Shown here piece after piece: positions 22,807 to 31,120 of a DNA stretch of 64,000 nt; position 1 is the first letter of the stretch; each line of letters opens with the position of its first letter. Origin of the DNA: Sva-07 sp963741755. Lineage in GTDB: Bacteria; Actinomycetota; Acidimicrobiia; Acidimicrobiales; Ilumatobacteraceae. A program made the position numbers and the translations under genes. The stretch lies in NCBI GenBank assembly GCA_963741755.1, contig CAVUJG010000022.1:62001-126000 (forward strand). Direction: 5' to 3'. The notes under the pieces are model-generated. The model did no database searches and was not told where the DNA came from. It saw nothing but the letters and a program-made list of their open reading frames with translations.

Positions 22807-24270
22807 TCATCTGTCGCGGCGCTGCTCGAGGAGGGCGGTGACGGCCTTGCCATCGGCTTGCCCCTTCGACGCCTTCATCACTGCACCGACCAGAGCACCC
22901 ATCGCCTTGGCTTCCCCGGCGCAGAACTTCGCCCACGCCTCGGGCTGCGCGGCGATGGCATCGTCGACCATCGACTCGAGTTCGCTCGTGTCCATCGCCT
23001 CGAAGCCCTTCGCTGCCGCGATCGCCTCGGCATCGCCGCCACCGGCCGCAACGATCTCGGCCAACACCTGCTTGGCCTGCGTGGCGGTGAGCTTTCCGTC
23101 GACTTCGAGCCGCGTGAGCTTGGCGAGGTCGGCGGCGGGCACCGTCGGACGCTGTCCCTGCTCGGCGAACGCCTCCTTCACGTGCACGAGTGCACGTGCC
23201 GCGTCGCCGCCTGCTTCGGCGACTGCGACGACGTAGGTGTCCTGATCGCGATCGGTGACGACGAGGATCGCCTCGGCGTCGGCTGGCTGACCGGTGGCTG
23301 CAGCGAGGTGCGCACGACGAGCCGCCGGGAGCACGGGCAGGCTGGCCCGCACCCGCTCGATCCATTCGGGATCGGGATCGACGACGACGAGGTCGGGCTC
23401 CTGGAAGTACCGGTAGTCGTCGGCGTCCTCCTTCGAGCGCAAGGTGTGGGTGCGCCCGTCGTTCTCGTCCCAGTGGCGGGTCTCCTGACGGATCGACTCG
23501 CCCGCTTCGAGCATGCCGACCTGGCGCTGGGCTTCGTACTCGATCGCCCGCCCGACCGAACGGACCGAGTTGACGTTCTTGATCTCACACCGCGTCCCGA
23601 ACTCGGCGCCGGGCAGTCGCACGCTGACGTTCGCGTCGACGCGCATCGAGCCCTCTTCCATCTTCGCGTCCGACGCGCCGACAGCGACGAGGATCGCTCG
23701 CAGCTCACTCACGTACGCCTTGGCCTGGTCGGGTGTACGGATGTCCGGTCGGCTCACGATCTCGACGAGTGGCACACCGGCGCGGTTGAAGTCGATCAGC
23801 GAGAAGTCGCTCCCGTGGATGCGGCCACCGCTGCCGCCGACGTGGGTCGACTTGCCGGTGTCCTCCTCGAGATGGGCGCGCTCGATGCCGACGCGGATGC
23901 TGCCGGGCAGGTCGAGCCAGCCATCGATGCAGATCGGCTCGTCGTACTGGCTGATCTGGTACGCCTTGGGCATGTCGGGGTAGAAGTAGTTCTTCCGGGC
24001 GAACGTCGACCGCTGCACCTTGCAGTCGAGCGCCAGCCCGAGTCGCATCGCCAGCTCGACCGCCTGCCGGTTGAGCACCGGAAGGGCGCCGGGCAGCCCG
24101 AGCGTGACCGGGTCGATGTTCGTGTTCGGTTCGTCGCCGAAACGGTTCGGCGATGCCGAGAACAGCTTCGTGCGGGTGGCGAGCTCCACGTGTACTTCGA
24201 GTCCGACCACCATCTCGTAGCCGCGGAACGTCCACGTCTCGACGTCTGCGTCAGTCGCGATCTCGCTCAT
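22807..24270 (-). CDS. gatB: Aspartyl/glutamyl-tRNA(Asn/Gln) amidotransferase subunit B
   Basis: tRNA-binding and kinase subunit of the GatCAB transamidosome, which converts Glu-tRNA(Gln) and Asp-tRNA(Asn) to the amides. 487 aa. Family signatures are GLEVHVELATRTKLFSASPN, YPDMPKAYQISQYDEPIC, GVPLVEIVSRPDIRTPDQA and MRVDANVSVR, with the YqeY-like tail domain at the C-terminus (EALGGG... region with AQPEAWAKFCAGEAKAMG). Its start overlaps the gatA stop (ATGA, 24267-24270). Last gene of gatC-gatA-gatB. Confidence 0.97.
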   Translation of the reverse strand: MSEIATDADVETWTFRGYEMVVGLEVHVELATRTKLFSASPNRFGDEPNTNIDPVTLGLPGALPVLNRQAVELAMRLGLALDCKVQRSTFARKNYFYPDMPKAYQISQYDEPICIDGWLDLPGSIRVGIERAHLEEDTGKSTHVGGSGGRIHGSDFSLIDFNRAGVPLVEIVSRPDIRTPDQAKAYVSELRAILVAVGASDAKMEEGSMRVDANVSVRLPGAEFGTRCEIKNVNSVRSVGRAIEYEAQRQVGMLEAGESIRQETRHWDENDGRTHTLRSKEDADDYRYFQEPDLVVVDPDPEWIERVRASLPVLPAARRAHLAAATGQPADAEAILVVTDRDQDTYVVAVAEAGGDAARALVHVKEAFAEQGQRPTVPAADLAKLTRLEVDGKLTATQAKQVLAEIVAAGGGDAEAIAAAKGFEAMDTSELESMVDDAIAAQPEAWAKFCAGEAKAMGALVGAVMKASKGQADGKAVTALLEQRRDR

Positions 24271-25703
24271 CGGGGCGCCCTCCGTTCGAGTTCGGCGGCG
24301 GTACGGAACATTCGTGACTCCTCCAGTGCCGGCGCCAGCACCTGCACGCCGACGGGCAACCCGTCGTCACCGGTCCCGAACGGCACGCTCATCGCGGGGT
24401 CGCCGGTGAGGTTCGACGGGATCGTGTACGTGTCGCAGAGGTACATCGACATCGGGTCGGACGTCTTGTCGCCCAGGTGGAACGCCACCGTTGGCGACGC
24501 CGGCGTGAGCAGCACGTCGGCCCGCTCGTACGCGGTGGCGAAGTCGGCGGCGATGCGACGCCGGACCTTCAGCGCACGGCCGTAGTAGGCGTCGTAGTAG
24601 CCCGCCGACAGCGCATAGGTACCGAGCATGATGCGGCGCTTGACCTCGGCGCCGAACCCGTCGGTGCGTGTCGCCATGTACATGGCATTCGTGTCGGGCG
24701 CCTCGATCCGATGGCCGAACCGGACACCGTCGTAGCGGGCCAGGTTGCTCGACGCCTCGGCGGGAGCGATCAGGTAGTAGGCGGTGAGGCCGTACCCGAA
24801 CGCGGGGACCTCGACGTCGACGATCTCGGCGCCGGCGTCACGGAGCGCGTCGAACGCCTCGTCGAGCCGGGCGGCGACGTCCGGACTGGCGCCTTCAGGC
24901 AGGTCGGTGATGCGACCGATGCGGAGCCCGGCGACACCCATCTCGAGTTGGCGGGTGATGTCGAGCGGTCCCTGACGGATCGACGTCGAGTCCATCTGGT
25001 CGTGACCGGAGATCGACTCGAGTACGAGCGCCGCGTCGCCGACGTCGTGGGCGAACGGACCGATCTGGTCGAGGCTCGATGCGAACGCAACGAGGCCATA
25101 GCGGCTCACAGCTCCGTAGGTGGGCTTGACGCCGACGACGCCGCACAACGCGGCGGGTTGGCGGATCGAGCCGCCGGTGTCGGAGCCGAGGCTCACTGCG
25201 GCAAACCCCGCGGCGACCGCCGCCGCTGAGCCACCACTCGACCCACCGGGCACGCGAGTCGTGTCGTGCGGGTTGCGGGTGGGTCCGAACGCCGAGTTCT
25301 CGGTGCTCGACCCCATGGCGAACTCGTCGAGGTTGGTCTTGCCGATCACGATTGCGCCGGCCTCGCGGAGCTTGGTGACGACGGTGGCGTCGTACGGCGG
25401 GCGCCAGCCATCGAGGATCTTCGACGAGCACGTCGTGGGGATCCCGCGAGTGCACATGTTGTCCTTGAGCGCGATCGGCACACCGGCGAGCGGCCCCGGA
25501 TCGCGACCGACCGAGACGGCGTCGTCGATCTCGGCCGCCCGAGTCCGGGCCTCGTCGGCAAGCACGAGGTTGAAGGCATGGATGTCGCCCTCACGCTCGT
25601 CGATCGCTGCGAGGTGACGCTCGAGCACATCGGCGGCGCTCGTGATGTTGTTGCGGACATTCCATGCGATGTCGGCGGCGCTGGTCGGGAACTCCTCGCT
25701 CAC
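24267..25703 (-). CDS. gatA: Aspartyl/glutamyl-tRNA(Asn/Gln) amidotransferase subunit A
   Basis: Glutaminase/amidase subunit of GatCAB, 478 aa from GTG 25703. The amidase-signature triad is visible: Lys in IALKDNMCTRG, and the serines in VPGGSSGGSAAAVAAGF and LGSDTGGSIRQPAALCG. The C-terminal LTGDPAMSVPFG is also typical. It starts 2 bp after the gatC stop and ends inside the gatB start. The operon order and spacing show coordinated synthesis of the three subunits. Its presence implies indirect charging of Gln- and/or Asn-tRNA. Confidence 0.97.
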   Translation of the reverse strand: MSEEFPTSAADIAWNVRNNITSAADVLERHLAAIDEREGDIHAFNLVLADEARTRAAEIDDAVSVGRDPGPLAGVPIALKDNMCTRGIPTTCSSKILDGWRPPYDATVVTKLREAGAIVIGKTNLDEFAMGSSTENSAFGPTRNPHDTTRVPGGSSGGSAAAVAAGFAAVSLGSDTGGSIRQPAALCGVVGVKPTYGAVSRYGLVAFASSLDQIGPFAHDVGDAALVLESISGHDQMDSTSIRQGPLDITRQLEMGVAGLRIGRITDLPEGASPDVAARLDEAFDALRDAGAEIVDVEVPAFGYGLTAYYLIAPAEASSNLARYDGVRFGHRIEAPDTNAMYMATRTDGFGAEVKRRIMLGTYALSAGYYDAYYGRALKVRRRIAADFATAYERADVLLTPASPTVAFHLGDKTSDPMSMYLCDTYTIPSNLTGDPAMSVPFGTGDDGLPVGVQVLAPALEESRMFRTAAELERRAPR

Positions 25704-25705
25704 GA

Positions 25706-26008
25706 TCAGTCCTCCAACCCGACGATCGGCGGCACTCGGAAGCGCCCGTCCTCGGCGGCCGGCGCAGCGGCGAGCACCTCGTCGCGGTCGAGGCAGTCCA
25801 TCTCGATGTCCTCGCGCATCACGTTGGCGATCGGCGTCGGATGCGTCATCGGGTCGACGCCGTCGAGGTCGAGCGCATCGATGTCCGCGAAGTGGTCGAG
25901 CATGTCGCTCAACTGGTGGGTGGCCTGGTCGAGTTCGGCGTCGCTGAGCGACAGCCGAGCGAGCTTGGCCACCTTCGCCACGGCCTCTGGAGTGATGCGG
26001 TCGGACAC
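25706..26008 (-). CDS. gatC: Aspartyl/glutamyl-tRNA(Asn/Gln) amidotransferase subunit C
   Basis: Small stabilising subunit of GatCAB, 100 aa from GTG 26008. The N-terminal helix pair VAKVAKLARLSLSDAELDQA and LSDMLDHFADIDALDLDGVD, and the tail PMTHPTPIANVMREDI then DGRFRVPPIVG, match the family. First gene of the operon. Upstream lies an intergenic palindrome (26089-26135) beyond which the citrate synthase gene ends. Confidence 0.95.
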   Translation of the reverse strand: MSDRITPEAVAKVAKLARLSLSDAELDQATHQLSDMLDHFADIDALDLDGVDPMTHPTPIANVMREDIEMDCLDRDEVLAAAPAAEDGRFRVPPIVGLED

Positions 26009-26088
26009 GACGCCCCACGCTACCGGCCCGCCGCGACCACTGATTCCCGATTCGCGCCCGACCCATCGCCCCCACCTCCCCGCAACCG

Positions 26089-26135
26089 AAATTCGGAGCC
26101 AGCATTGCGCTCACCGCAACTGTCGCTCCGAATTT
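26089..26135. repeat. Long-arm inverted repeat AAATTCGGAGC
   Basis: AAATTCGGAGC (26089-26099) and GCTCCGAATTT (26125-26135) are perfect 11-bp inverted arms separated by 25 bp, with partly matching CCGCA/TGCGG outside. It lies in the gap between citA (end upstream) and the gatC start. A shorter related pair occurs at 40027-40073, so this may be another small repeat family. Confidence 0.6.
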
Positions 26136-26167
26136 GCGGCAAATGGGGTGGGTGGGTGCCGGTCAGG

Positions 26168-27289
26168 TCAGCGCGGCGGGGGGCCGATGTAGCGACTCGA
26201 CGGGCGGATGAGTTTGCCGGCGGCGGCCTGCTCGACGATGTGCGCACACCACCCGACGGTTCGACTGACCGCGAAGGTCGGGGTGAACATCGACCGCGGG
26301 AGGCCGGCGGTCTCCATCACGACGCCGGCGTAGAACTCGACGTTGCTCGGCAACGGGCGGCCGGGTTTGAGTTCGGCGAGCGTGACGAGGATCTCGGCCT
26401 CGACCGCGGTGGCCAACTCGACGAGATCGCCGCCGAGCCGCTCGGCGACTTCACGCAGCAGCCCCGATCGCGGGTCCGGCGCCCGGTAGACGGCGTGGCC
26501 GAAACCCATGATGCGCCGACCGGCGGCTACCTCACCTCGCACCCAGTCGGCGGCCGCATCGACCGATCCGATGTCGTCGAGCGCGTCGAGCGCGCGACTT
26601 GGCGCGCCGCCGTGCAACGGCCCGGCCAACGCTCCAAGCGCTGCGCACACTGCGTCCGCCGGGTCGGCACCGGTCGAGGCGACGACCCGTGCCGTGAACG
26701 TCGAGGCGTTGAACCCGTGGTCGATCGTGAGGATCATGTACTGCTCGACTGCCCGCGCCGCCACCGGAGTCGGTACCACGCCGGTCGTCTGGTGCAGGTA
26801 CGCCGCCGCATGACCGAGCGTCGGGTCAGCCTCGACAGCACGTTGTCCTGAGCCGACTCGGTGGAGCGCTGCAAGGATCGAGGGCACGAGCGCCGCGAGC
26901 CGCAGTGTCTGCACTCGTCGGTCGGTGTCGCTGACGTCGATCACCGGACTCAACCCGAGCGGGCCGGCGGCGACCGACAGCACCGATCGGAGCTTCGACA
27001 GCATCGACGCCTCCATTCGGCCGACCGAGTCGATCACCGAGGCGAGATCAGCGGGGATGGAACGAAGCGCTGCGGTCTCCATCCGGAACGTCGCGGCCTC
27101 GTCGGGATCTGGCAAGCGACCGTTGCGGACGAGGAACCAGACGTCCTCGAACGATCGGGTTCGGGCGAGGACAGTGGCGTCGTACGGCCCGTAGTGGAAG
27201 AACCCACGGTCGCCGTCGACCGCGCCGATCGCGGTGTCGGCGGCGACCACCCCATTGAGTCCGGCAGGTACATCGATCAGTTGTGTCAT
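26168..27289 (-). CDS. citA: Citrate synthase, CitA (citrate synthase 2) type
   Basis: Condenses acetyl-CoA with oxaloacetate. 373 aa, short bacterial form. Active-site segments are DHGFNASTFTARVVAST, AGPLHGGAPSRAL (His), MGFGHAVYRAPDPR (His, Arg), and SNVEFYAGVVMETAGLP. In the last the usual catalytic Asp position is Glu; from memory this also holds for mycobacterial CitA, so it marks the subfamily rather than decay. The C-terminus GKLIRPSSRYIGPPPR is also CitA-like. It is divergent from a helix-turn-helix/citrate-synthase fusion across an 88-bp gap full of GATCAA half-sites. Confidence 0.93.
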   Translation of the reverse strand: MTQLIDVPAGLNGVVAADTAIGAVDGDRGFFHYGPYDATVLARTRSFEDVWFLVRNGRLPDPDEAATFRMETAALRSIPADLASVIDSVGRMEASMLSKLRSVLSVAAGPLGLSPVIDVSDTDRRVQTLRLAALVPSILAALHRVGSGQRAVEADPTLGHAAAYLHQTTGVVPTPVAARAVEQYMILTIDHGFNASTFTARVVASTGADPADAVCAALGALAGPLHGGAPSRALDALDDIGSVDAAADWVRGEVAAGRRIMGFGHAVYRAPDPRSGLLREVAERLGGDLVELATAVEAEILVTLAELKPGRPLPSNVEFYAGVVMETAGLPRSMFTPTFAVSRTVGWCAHIVEQAAAGKLIRPSSRYIGPPPR

Positions 27290-27306
27290 GGCCGCCAGTG
27301 TTCGAC

Positions 27307-27355
27307 GATCAATGCTTTAGATCAACATTGATCGAATCAACGTTGACCAGATCAA
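27307..27355. promoter_or_regulatory. GATCAA operator array between the two citrate synthase genes
   Basis: The region holds GATCAA at 27307, GATCAACATTGATC at 27320-27333 (inverted GATCAA arms), the perfect palindrome TCAACGTTGA at 27337-27346, and GATCAA at 27350. Half-sites recur every 13-17 bp. This dense array in an 88-bp divergent promoter region is the natural target for the adjacent helix-turn-helix citrate synthase. Confidence 0.6.
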
Positions 27356-27377
27356 CGAATTCGACGACAGTGAATCC

Positions 27378-28526
27378 GTGAGCACCCTGATCCGCTCGAC
27401 CGAGGCCGCAGAAATCCTCGGCGTGTCGAAGCCGACCCTCTACGCGTACGTCAGCCGCGGCCGGTTGATGCGGACGACCGCCCCCGACGGCCGGACGTCG
27501 CTGTTCGAGCGCGACGAGGTGGAACGCCTGAGCGCGCAGAGCCGTCGGTCGGCTCCCGGGCCCCGCCCGACCATCGATGTCCAGATCCGTTCCGACGTGA
27601 CCACGATGCATGAGGCAGCGCTCGAGTTCCGCGGCCACGACGTGGTCGAGTTGGTCCACGGACACCATTTCGAAGACGTTGCCGAACTCGTCTGGGCCAC
27701 CGCGCCAACCGAACCACCGACGGGCACGTCGTGGCCCAAGGCGGCGGTCGCGGACCTGGAAGCGATCGCTCCTCTCGCCGGACTCGACGCAACGGCGATC
27801 GGCCGACTGGCGATCGCCGCGCACGTGCTCGACGCACTCCACCGAGACGACGCCGCCTCGACCGCGGCGCGACGGCTGCTCCTTGCGACGCCCGCTCTCT
27901 ACGGATCTCGCCGACGGACCGGTGGCTTCGCACTCCGCCTCGCGTCCGCCTGGGACGAGCAACCGTCGTCAGACCTCGTGGCCGCGATCGACACCGCCTT
28001 GGCGCTGCTTGCGGACCATGAACTCGCGACCAGCACGTTGGCCGTTCGAGTAGCCGCATCCACGCGCACATCTCCGTACGCAGCGTTTGCGGCGGGCCTT
28101 GCCTCGATCGAGGGGGTGCTGCACGGATCGGCAGCAGCCTCCGTCCACCGGTTCCTCGAGCTGAGCGCTGAGCGAGGGGCCGCTACGGCCGTCGCCGAGA
28201 CCCGTGCGGCGCGACAACCAGTGCCCGGCTTCGGCCACAAGGTGTACCGCGGCGTCGACCCTCGATTCGGTCCCCTGATGGACGCGATTCGGCCCATCGA
28301 CCGTGACGCACTGGCTCTCGTCGATGCGATCGTCGAGGAAGTCGGCCGCACGCTCCCCCACCAACCGAATGTCGACCTGGCACTGGGCGCGCTCACCTGG
28401 GCCGGAGGCCTGCACCCGGACACGCCACTGTTCGCCGTGGCGCGCATCGCCGGCTGGGCTGCGCACTACGACGAGGAGCTCGAGGAAGCACCGCTGCGAT
28501 TCCGCGGCGTCGCCCGCCCCCGCTGA
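27378..28526 (+). CDS. Citrate synthase-like protein with N-terminal AlpA/MerR-type helix-turn-helix
   Basis: 382-aa fusion. Residues 1-50 are a helix-turn-helix of the AlpA/MerR/excisionase type (RSTEAAEILGVSKPTLYAYV, then RTSLFERDEVERL). Residues 70-382 are a citrate synthase domain that keeps the acid/base residues: LADHELATSTLAVRVAAS, EGVLHGSAAASVHR, GFGHKVYRGVDPRF, and QPNVDLALGALTW with the canonical Asp. It may be an active enzyme, a metabolite-sensing regulator or both. Divergence from citA and the GATCAA array suggest it controls citA expression in response to acetyl-CoA or oxaloacetate; that is inference. Similar paired genes exist in Streptomyces, as far as I recall. Start GTG 27378. 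Confidence 0.88.
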   Translation: MSTLIRSTEAAEILGVSKPTLYAYVSRGRLMRTTAPDGRTSLFERDEVERLSAQSRRSAPGPRPTIDVQIRSDVTTMHEAALEFRGHDVVELVHGHHFEDVAELVWATAPTEPPTGTSWPKAAVADLEAIAPLAGLDATAIGRLAIAAHVLDALHRDDAASTAARRLLLATPALYGSRRRTGGFALRLASAWDEQPSSDLVAAIDTALALLADHELATSTLAVRVAASTRTSPYAAFAAGLASIEGVLHGSAAASVHRFLELSAERGAATAVAETRAARQPVPGFGHKVYRGVDPRFGPLMDAIRPIDRDALALVDAIVEEVGRTLPHQPNVDLALGALTWAGGLHPDTPLFAVARIAGWAAHYDEELEEAPLRFRGVARPR

Positions 28527-28530
28527 TCGA

Positions 28531-28929
28531 TCAGCCCTCCTGGCGTCCCGTTGGACAGGCGATCGCGCGACCGACGGCCTCCGATGCGAGTTGGCGGTCG
28601 AAGGTCAGGATCGCTTCGGCGCCTCCGAGCAACGCAGTGTCGAGCACGATCGAGTCGGGGAGGCGCAGCCCCGAGGCAGCGCGAAGCGCTGCCCACCGCA
28701 GCGGAGCGTCGGCGTCCACGCTGGCGATCTCGAAGGAGGACCGGAACGCACCGGCTGCGTGGTCCAACAGTCCACGCGACGCCGGGCCGATGAGACACTC
28801 GGCAAGCGTGACGGGATGCAACACCACGACTGCGTCGATCGTCATCCTGTTCAGCACGACGGCCGCGGCATGGTGTGGGTCATCGGGATCGCTGAGAGCG
28901 ATGACCCAACTGGCGTCGGCGACGATCAC
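28531..28929 (-). CDS. PIN-domain toxin, VapC-like
   Basis: 132-aa PIN-domain ribonuclease. Acidic metal-binding residues are placed as in VapC: Asp5 in IVADASWVIAL, Glu in VTLAECLIGPA, Asp in LPDSIVLDTALL and Asp in AILTFDRQLA. The start GTG overlaps the antitoxin stop (GTGA, 28926-28929). With the small upstream gene it makes a type II toxin-antitoxin pair. It ends 4 bp from the convergent citrate-synthase fusion gene. Confidence 0.87.
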   Translation of the reverse strand: MIVADASWVIALSDPDDPHHAAAVVLNRMTIDAVVVLHPVTLAECLIGPASRGLLDHAAGAFRSSFEIASVDADAPLRWAALRAASGLRLPDSIVLDTALLGGAEAILTFDRQLASEAVGRAIACPTGRQEG

Positions 28930-29165
28930 GCCGGCCAGTCTTCGTGCCGGACATAGACGCCAGCCGTGCCCCGCATCGACCCCTCGAGCCGCGTTCGTGC
29001 CGCCGCTCTCGCTGCGGGCGCACTGCCGCCGCTCGCCCAGTCATCGAGGATCAGCTGGATCAGCTTGCTGCGTGGAAGGTTTCCCCATCGTCGAACGGCC
29101 TGCTCGAGGATCTCGGCGACTTCGGGGGTCTCGGTGACCGGATGTCGCGGTCGAGCGGTCGGCAT
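28926..29165 (-). CDS. Antitoxin-like partner of the PIN toxin
   Basis: 79-aa protein directly upstream of and overlapping the PIN gene. It has a central ribbon-helix-helix-like segment (VAEILEQAVRRWGNLPRSKL, IQLILDDWASG) and a C-terminal tail (VYVRHEDWPA) that would wrap the toxin. The position, size and coupling support an antitoxin role; no specific antitoxin family could be assigned. Confidence 0.7.
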   Translation of the reverse strand: MPTARPRHPVTETPEVAEILEQAVRRWGNLPRSKLIQLILDDWASGGSAPAARAAARTRLEGSMRGTAGVYVRHEDWPA

Positions 29166-29220
29166 GAACAAAGTGTACCACCAGGTGCGACACCGCTCGC
29201 TCGACACGTCTGGATGCCCG

Positions 29221-30534
29221 TCAGCCAGCATCGCGAAGTTGTCCGAGTGCTGCCGTCCCGGTTCCGCCAAGTCCGGTCTCGCGCAGTGCAGCACGATCGG
29301 CGGCACTCGCCCCGGCTCGGGCGCCGAGGAGGTCGTGTCTCGCCGATGAGCGGATCTTCGTGGTCCGACCGACGAGACGATCGAACAGCTCGGCAGTCGC
29401 CCGATCGTCGGCCGCCAGAACAGGCAGCGCATCGACCGTTGCTCCGACGAACGAGGCGTTGCGGGCCGCCCGCAGCCTCTCGCCGATTCTCCGGGCGAAC
29501 CCGACGATGAACGACGAGCGATAGCCCCGACTTCTGACATGGCTCCCAGCGGGTGCGTCCGCGGCGTCAGCAGCCAGGGCCGCCTGGACCTGGATCAACA
29601 GCGACGTGAACAGCAGCTCGACGTGGGCGAGCTGTCCGACGGGTCCGACCAACGTGGCGAGGTCGAGGCCCTGGTGGAAGACGCAGCGAACGTCATTCGC
29701 CGTCGCAGTGACGTTGAGCAATGACTGCTTCGACGCGATGTAGGGCTCGTCGATGCCGATTCGGATGGCGGCTACCCGTCCTGTCGACCGCCGACCCGAG
29801 CTCGCCCGAACGGTCGCCTCGTCGAGGCGAGCTTGGATCATCATCGCCTGCGCTTTGGCCGTGAACGCTTCGGCCTCCGCTGGGAACTCGGTGGACTCGG
29901 CTTTCGCCAGGAGGCCACGGATCGTGACCAGCTTCGGACTCGGGCTGGCTTCCACGTCGACATCGACCAGGCCGACATCGACGTCGGCCGTTGAGCCGGG
30001 CGGCGCGATCAACGTCGGGAGACCGGGCAGTTTCAGGAGGGTGTCGAGCAGTGAGCGCACCGTCGTCAGGCCGACGCCGTCGCCGCCAGCGTCGAGCCAC
30101 CGCTTCATCCATCCATCACGATCGGGCTCGTGCGCGCACTGCGCGCCGATTCGGCGGGTCTGGCGCCGCCACGAGTCGTGAACGGCATCACCGACGCGAT
30201 CGTGGTGCGCCGTGTTCGCAACGATCGCCATCGACAACACTGCGGTCGTGGCCGCGTCCGACCCACGCCGGACGTGCCGGACGAGCTCGTCGGGTTGCCA
30301 CCCGCTGGCCCACAGCCGGTCACGCAGCACCAGTCCGAGTATCTGTTCGAGCTGTCGGGATGCGTTGGACACGAAGTCGGTCGGCTCGGCGCGTTCCGAG
30401 CGTGGGCGATCGTTGCTCGCCTCATCAGCATCGACGGGATCGACGGTCGTTCGCTGCGCTGATCGGTCGCGACGTCGGCGTTCGGCTGCGCGCCGCTGCT
30501 TGTCGACATGGCGTCGACGACTGTTCTTGCCCAT
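29221..30534 (-). CDS. DUF2786 domain protein
   Basis: 437-aa protein. The N-terminus is highly basic (MGKNSRRRHVDKQRRAAERR). A DUF2786 motif lies at about residue 200-240 (KLVTIRGLLAKAESTEFPAE, AEAFTAKAQAMMIQARLDE). The rest is helical with SLLNVTATANDVRCVFHQGL and a C-terminal SSFIVGFARRIGERLRAAR. DUF2786 proteins occur near phage and mobile genes and have no established function. It is upstream of the antitoxin-toxin pair in the same direction. Confidence 0.8.
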   Translation of the reverse strand: MGKNSRRRHVDKQRRAAERRRRDRSAQRTTVDPVDADEASNDRPRSERAEPTDFVSNASRQLEQILGLVLRDRLWASGWQPDELVRHVRRGSDAATTAVLSMAIVANTAHHDRVGDAVHDSWRRQTRRIGAQCAHEPDRDGWMKRWLDAGGDGVGLTTVRSLLDTLLKLPGLPTLIAPPGSTADVDVGLVDVDVEASPSPKLVTIRGLLAKAESTEFPAEAEAFTAKAQAMMIQARLDEATVRASSGRRSTGRVAAIRIGIDEPYIASKQSLLNVTATANDVRCVFHQGLDLATLVGPVGQLAHVELLFTSLLIQVQAALAADAADAPAGSHVRSRGYRSSFIVGFARRIGERLRAARNASFVGATVDALPVLAADDRATAELFDRLVGRTTKIRSSARHDLLGARAGASAADRAALRETGLGGTGTAALGQLRDAG

Positions 30535-30661
30535 GGTTCCTCCCGGGCTCGTACGGGCAGTCGGTCGCTCGGCGACGAGTCGGAGCCGATGCATCGACTC
30601 CTCACCGTCGACTCTGACATCGGGCTGTCACAGAGTTGCGACGCGGTCCGCGCCGCAATGA

Positions 30662-31051
30662 TCAGGAGTCGTGTCGGCGTTCGAGGATCGAGTCGATGTC
30701 GACCACCCAAACCGTGGATGGCGGGCCCGACACGGTATGGCTGTTGATGTACCGGATGCGATCGTTGATCGCCTCGAGGATCTGGCGGGCCTCCGCATCG
30801 TCGGCTGCGGCCAGCGCCGCGGCAACGGCCCGGTCACGCTCCCCCCGGATGGCGATCGTCGGTGGGAGGTAGTCGAATTCCTCGCGGCGAAGCTTCCCCT
30901 TGATCCACCAGTCGTCGTCACGTTTGTCGAGACCTTCGATCGGCTTGCCTTCACCGTCGAGCCCGTCGAAGAGACCGGCGCGACGTCCCTCTTCGATCTG
31001 CCGTTCGGTCCACGACTCCCAGCTCAGCCCGGTGGGCTTGCGTTCGGTCAC
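30662..31051 (-). CDS. DUF1992 (DnaJ-homologue subfamily C member 28-like) protein
   Basis: 129-aa protein with the DUF1992 pattern near the N-terminus (WTERQIEEGRRAGLFDGLDG, EGKPIEGL) and a middle charged segment WWIKGKLRREEF followed by a helical stretch AVAAALAAADDAEARQILEA and DRIRYINSH. The family is widespread; its function is unknown. There is no J-domain here. Confidence 0.85.
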   Translation of the reverse strand: MTERKPTGLSWESWTERQIEEGRRAGLFDGLDGEGKPIEGLDKRDDDWWIKGKLRREEFDYLPPTIAIRGERDRAVAAALAAADDAEARQILEAINDRIRYINSHTVSGPPSTVWVVDIDSILERRHDS

Positions 31052-31120
31052 GCTCGAACCTCGGATCGGTGACAGCTCGCCACGAACCGGAACGGTACCC
31101 GCCGCGCGGCCTGCGTGCGA

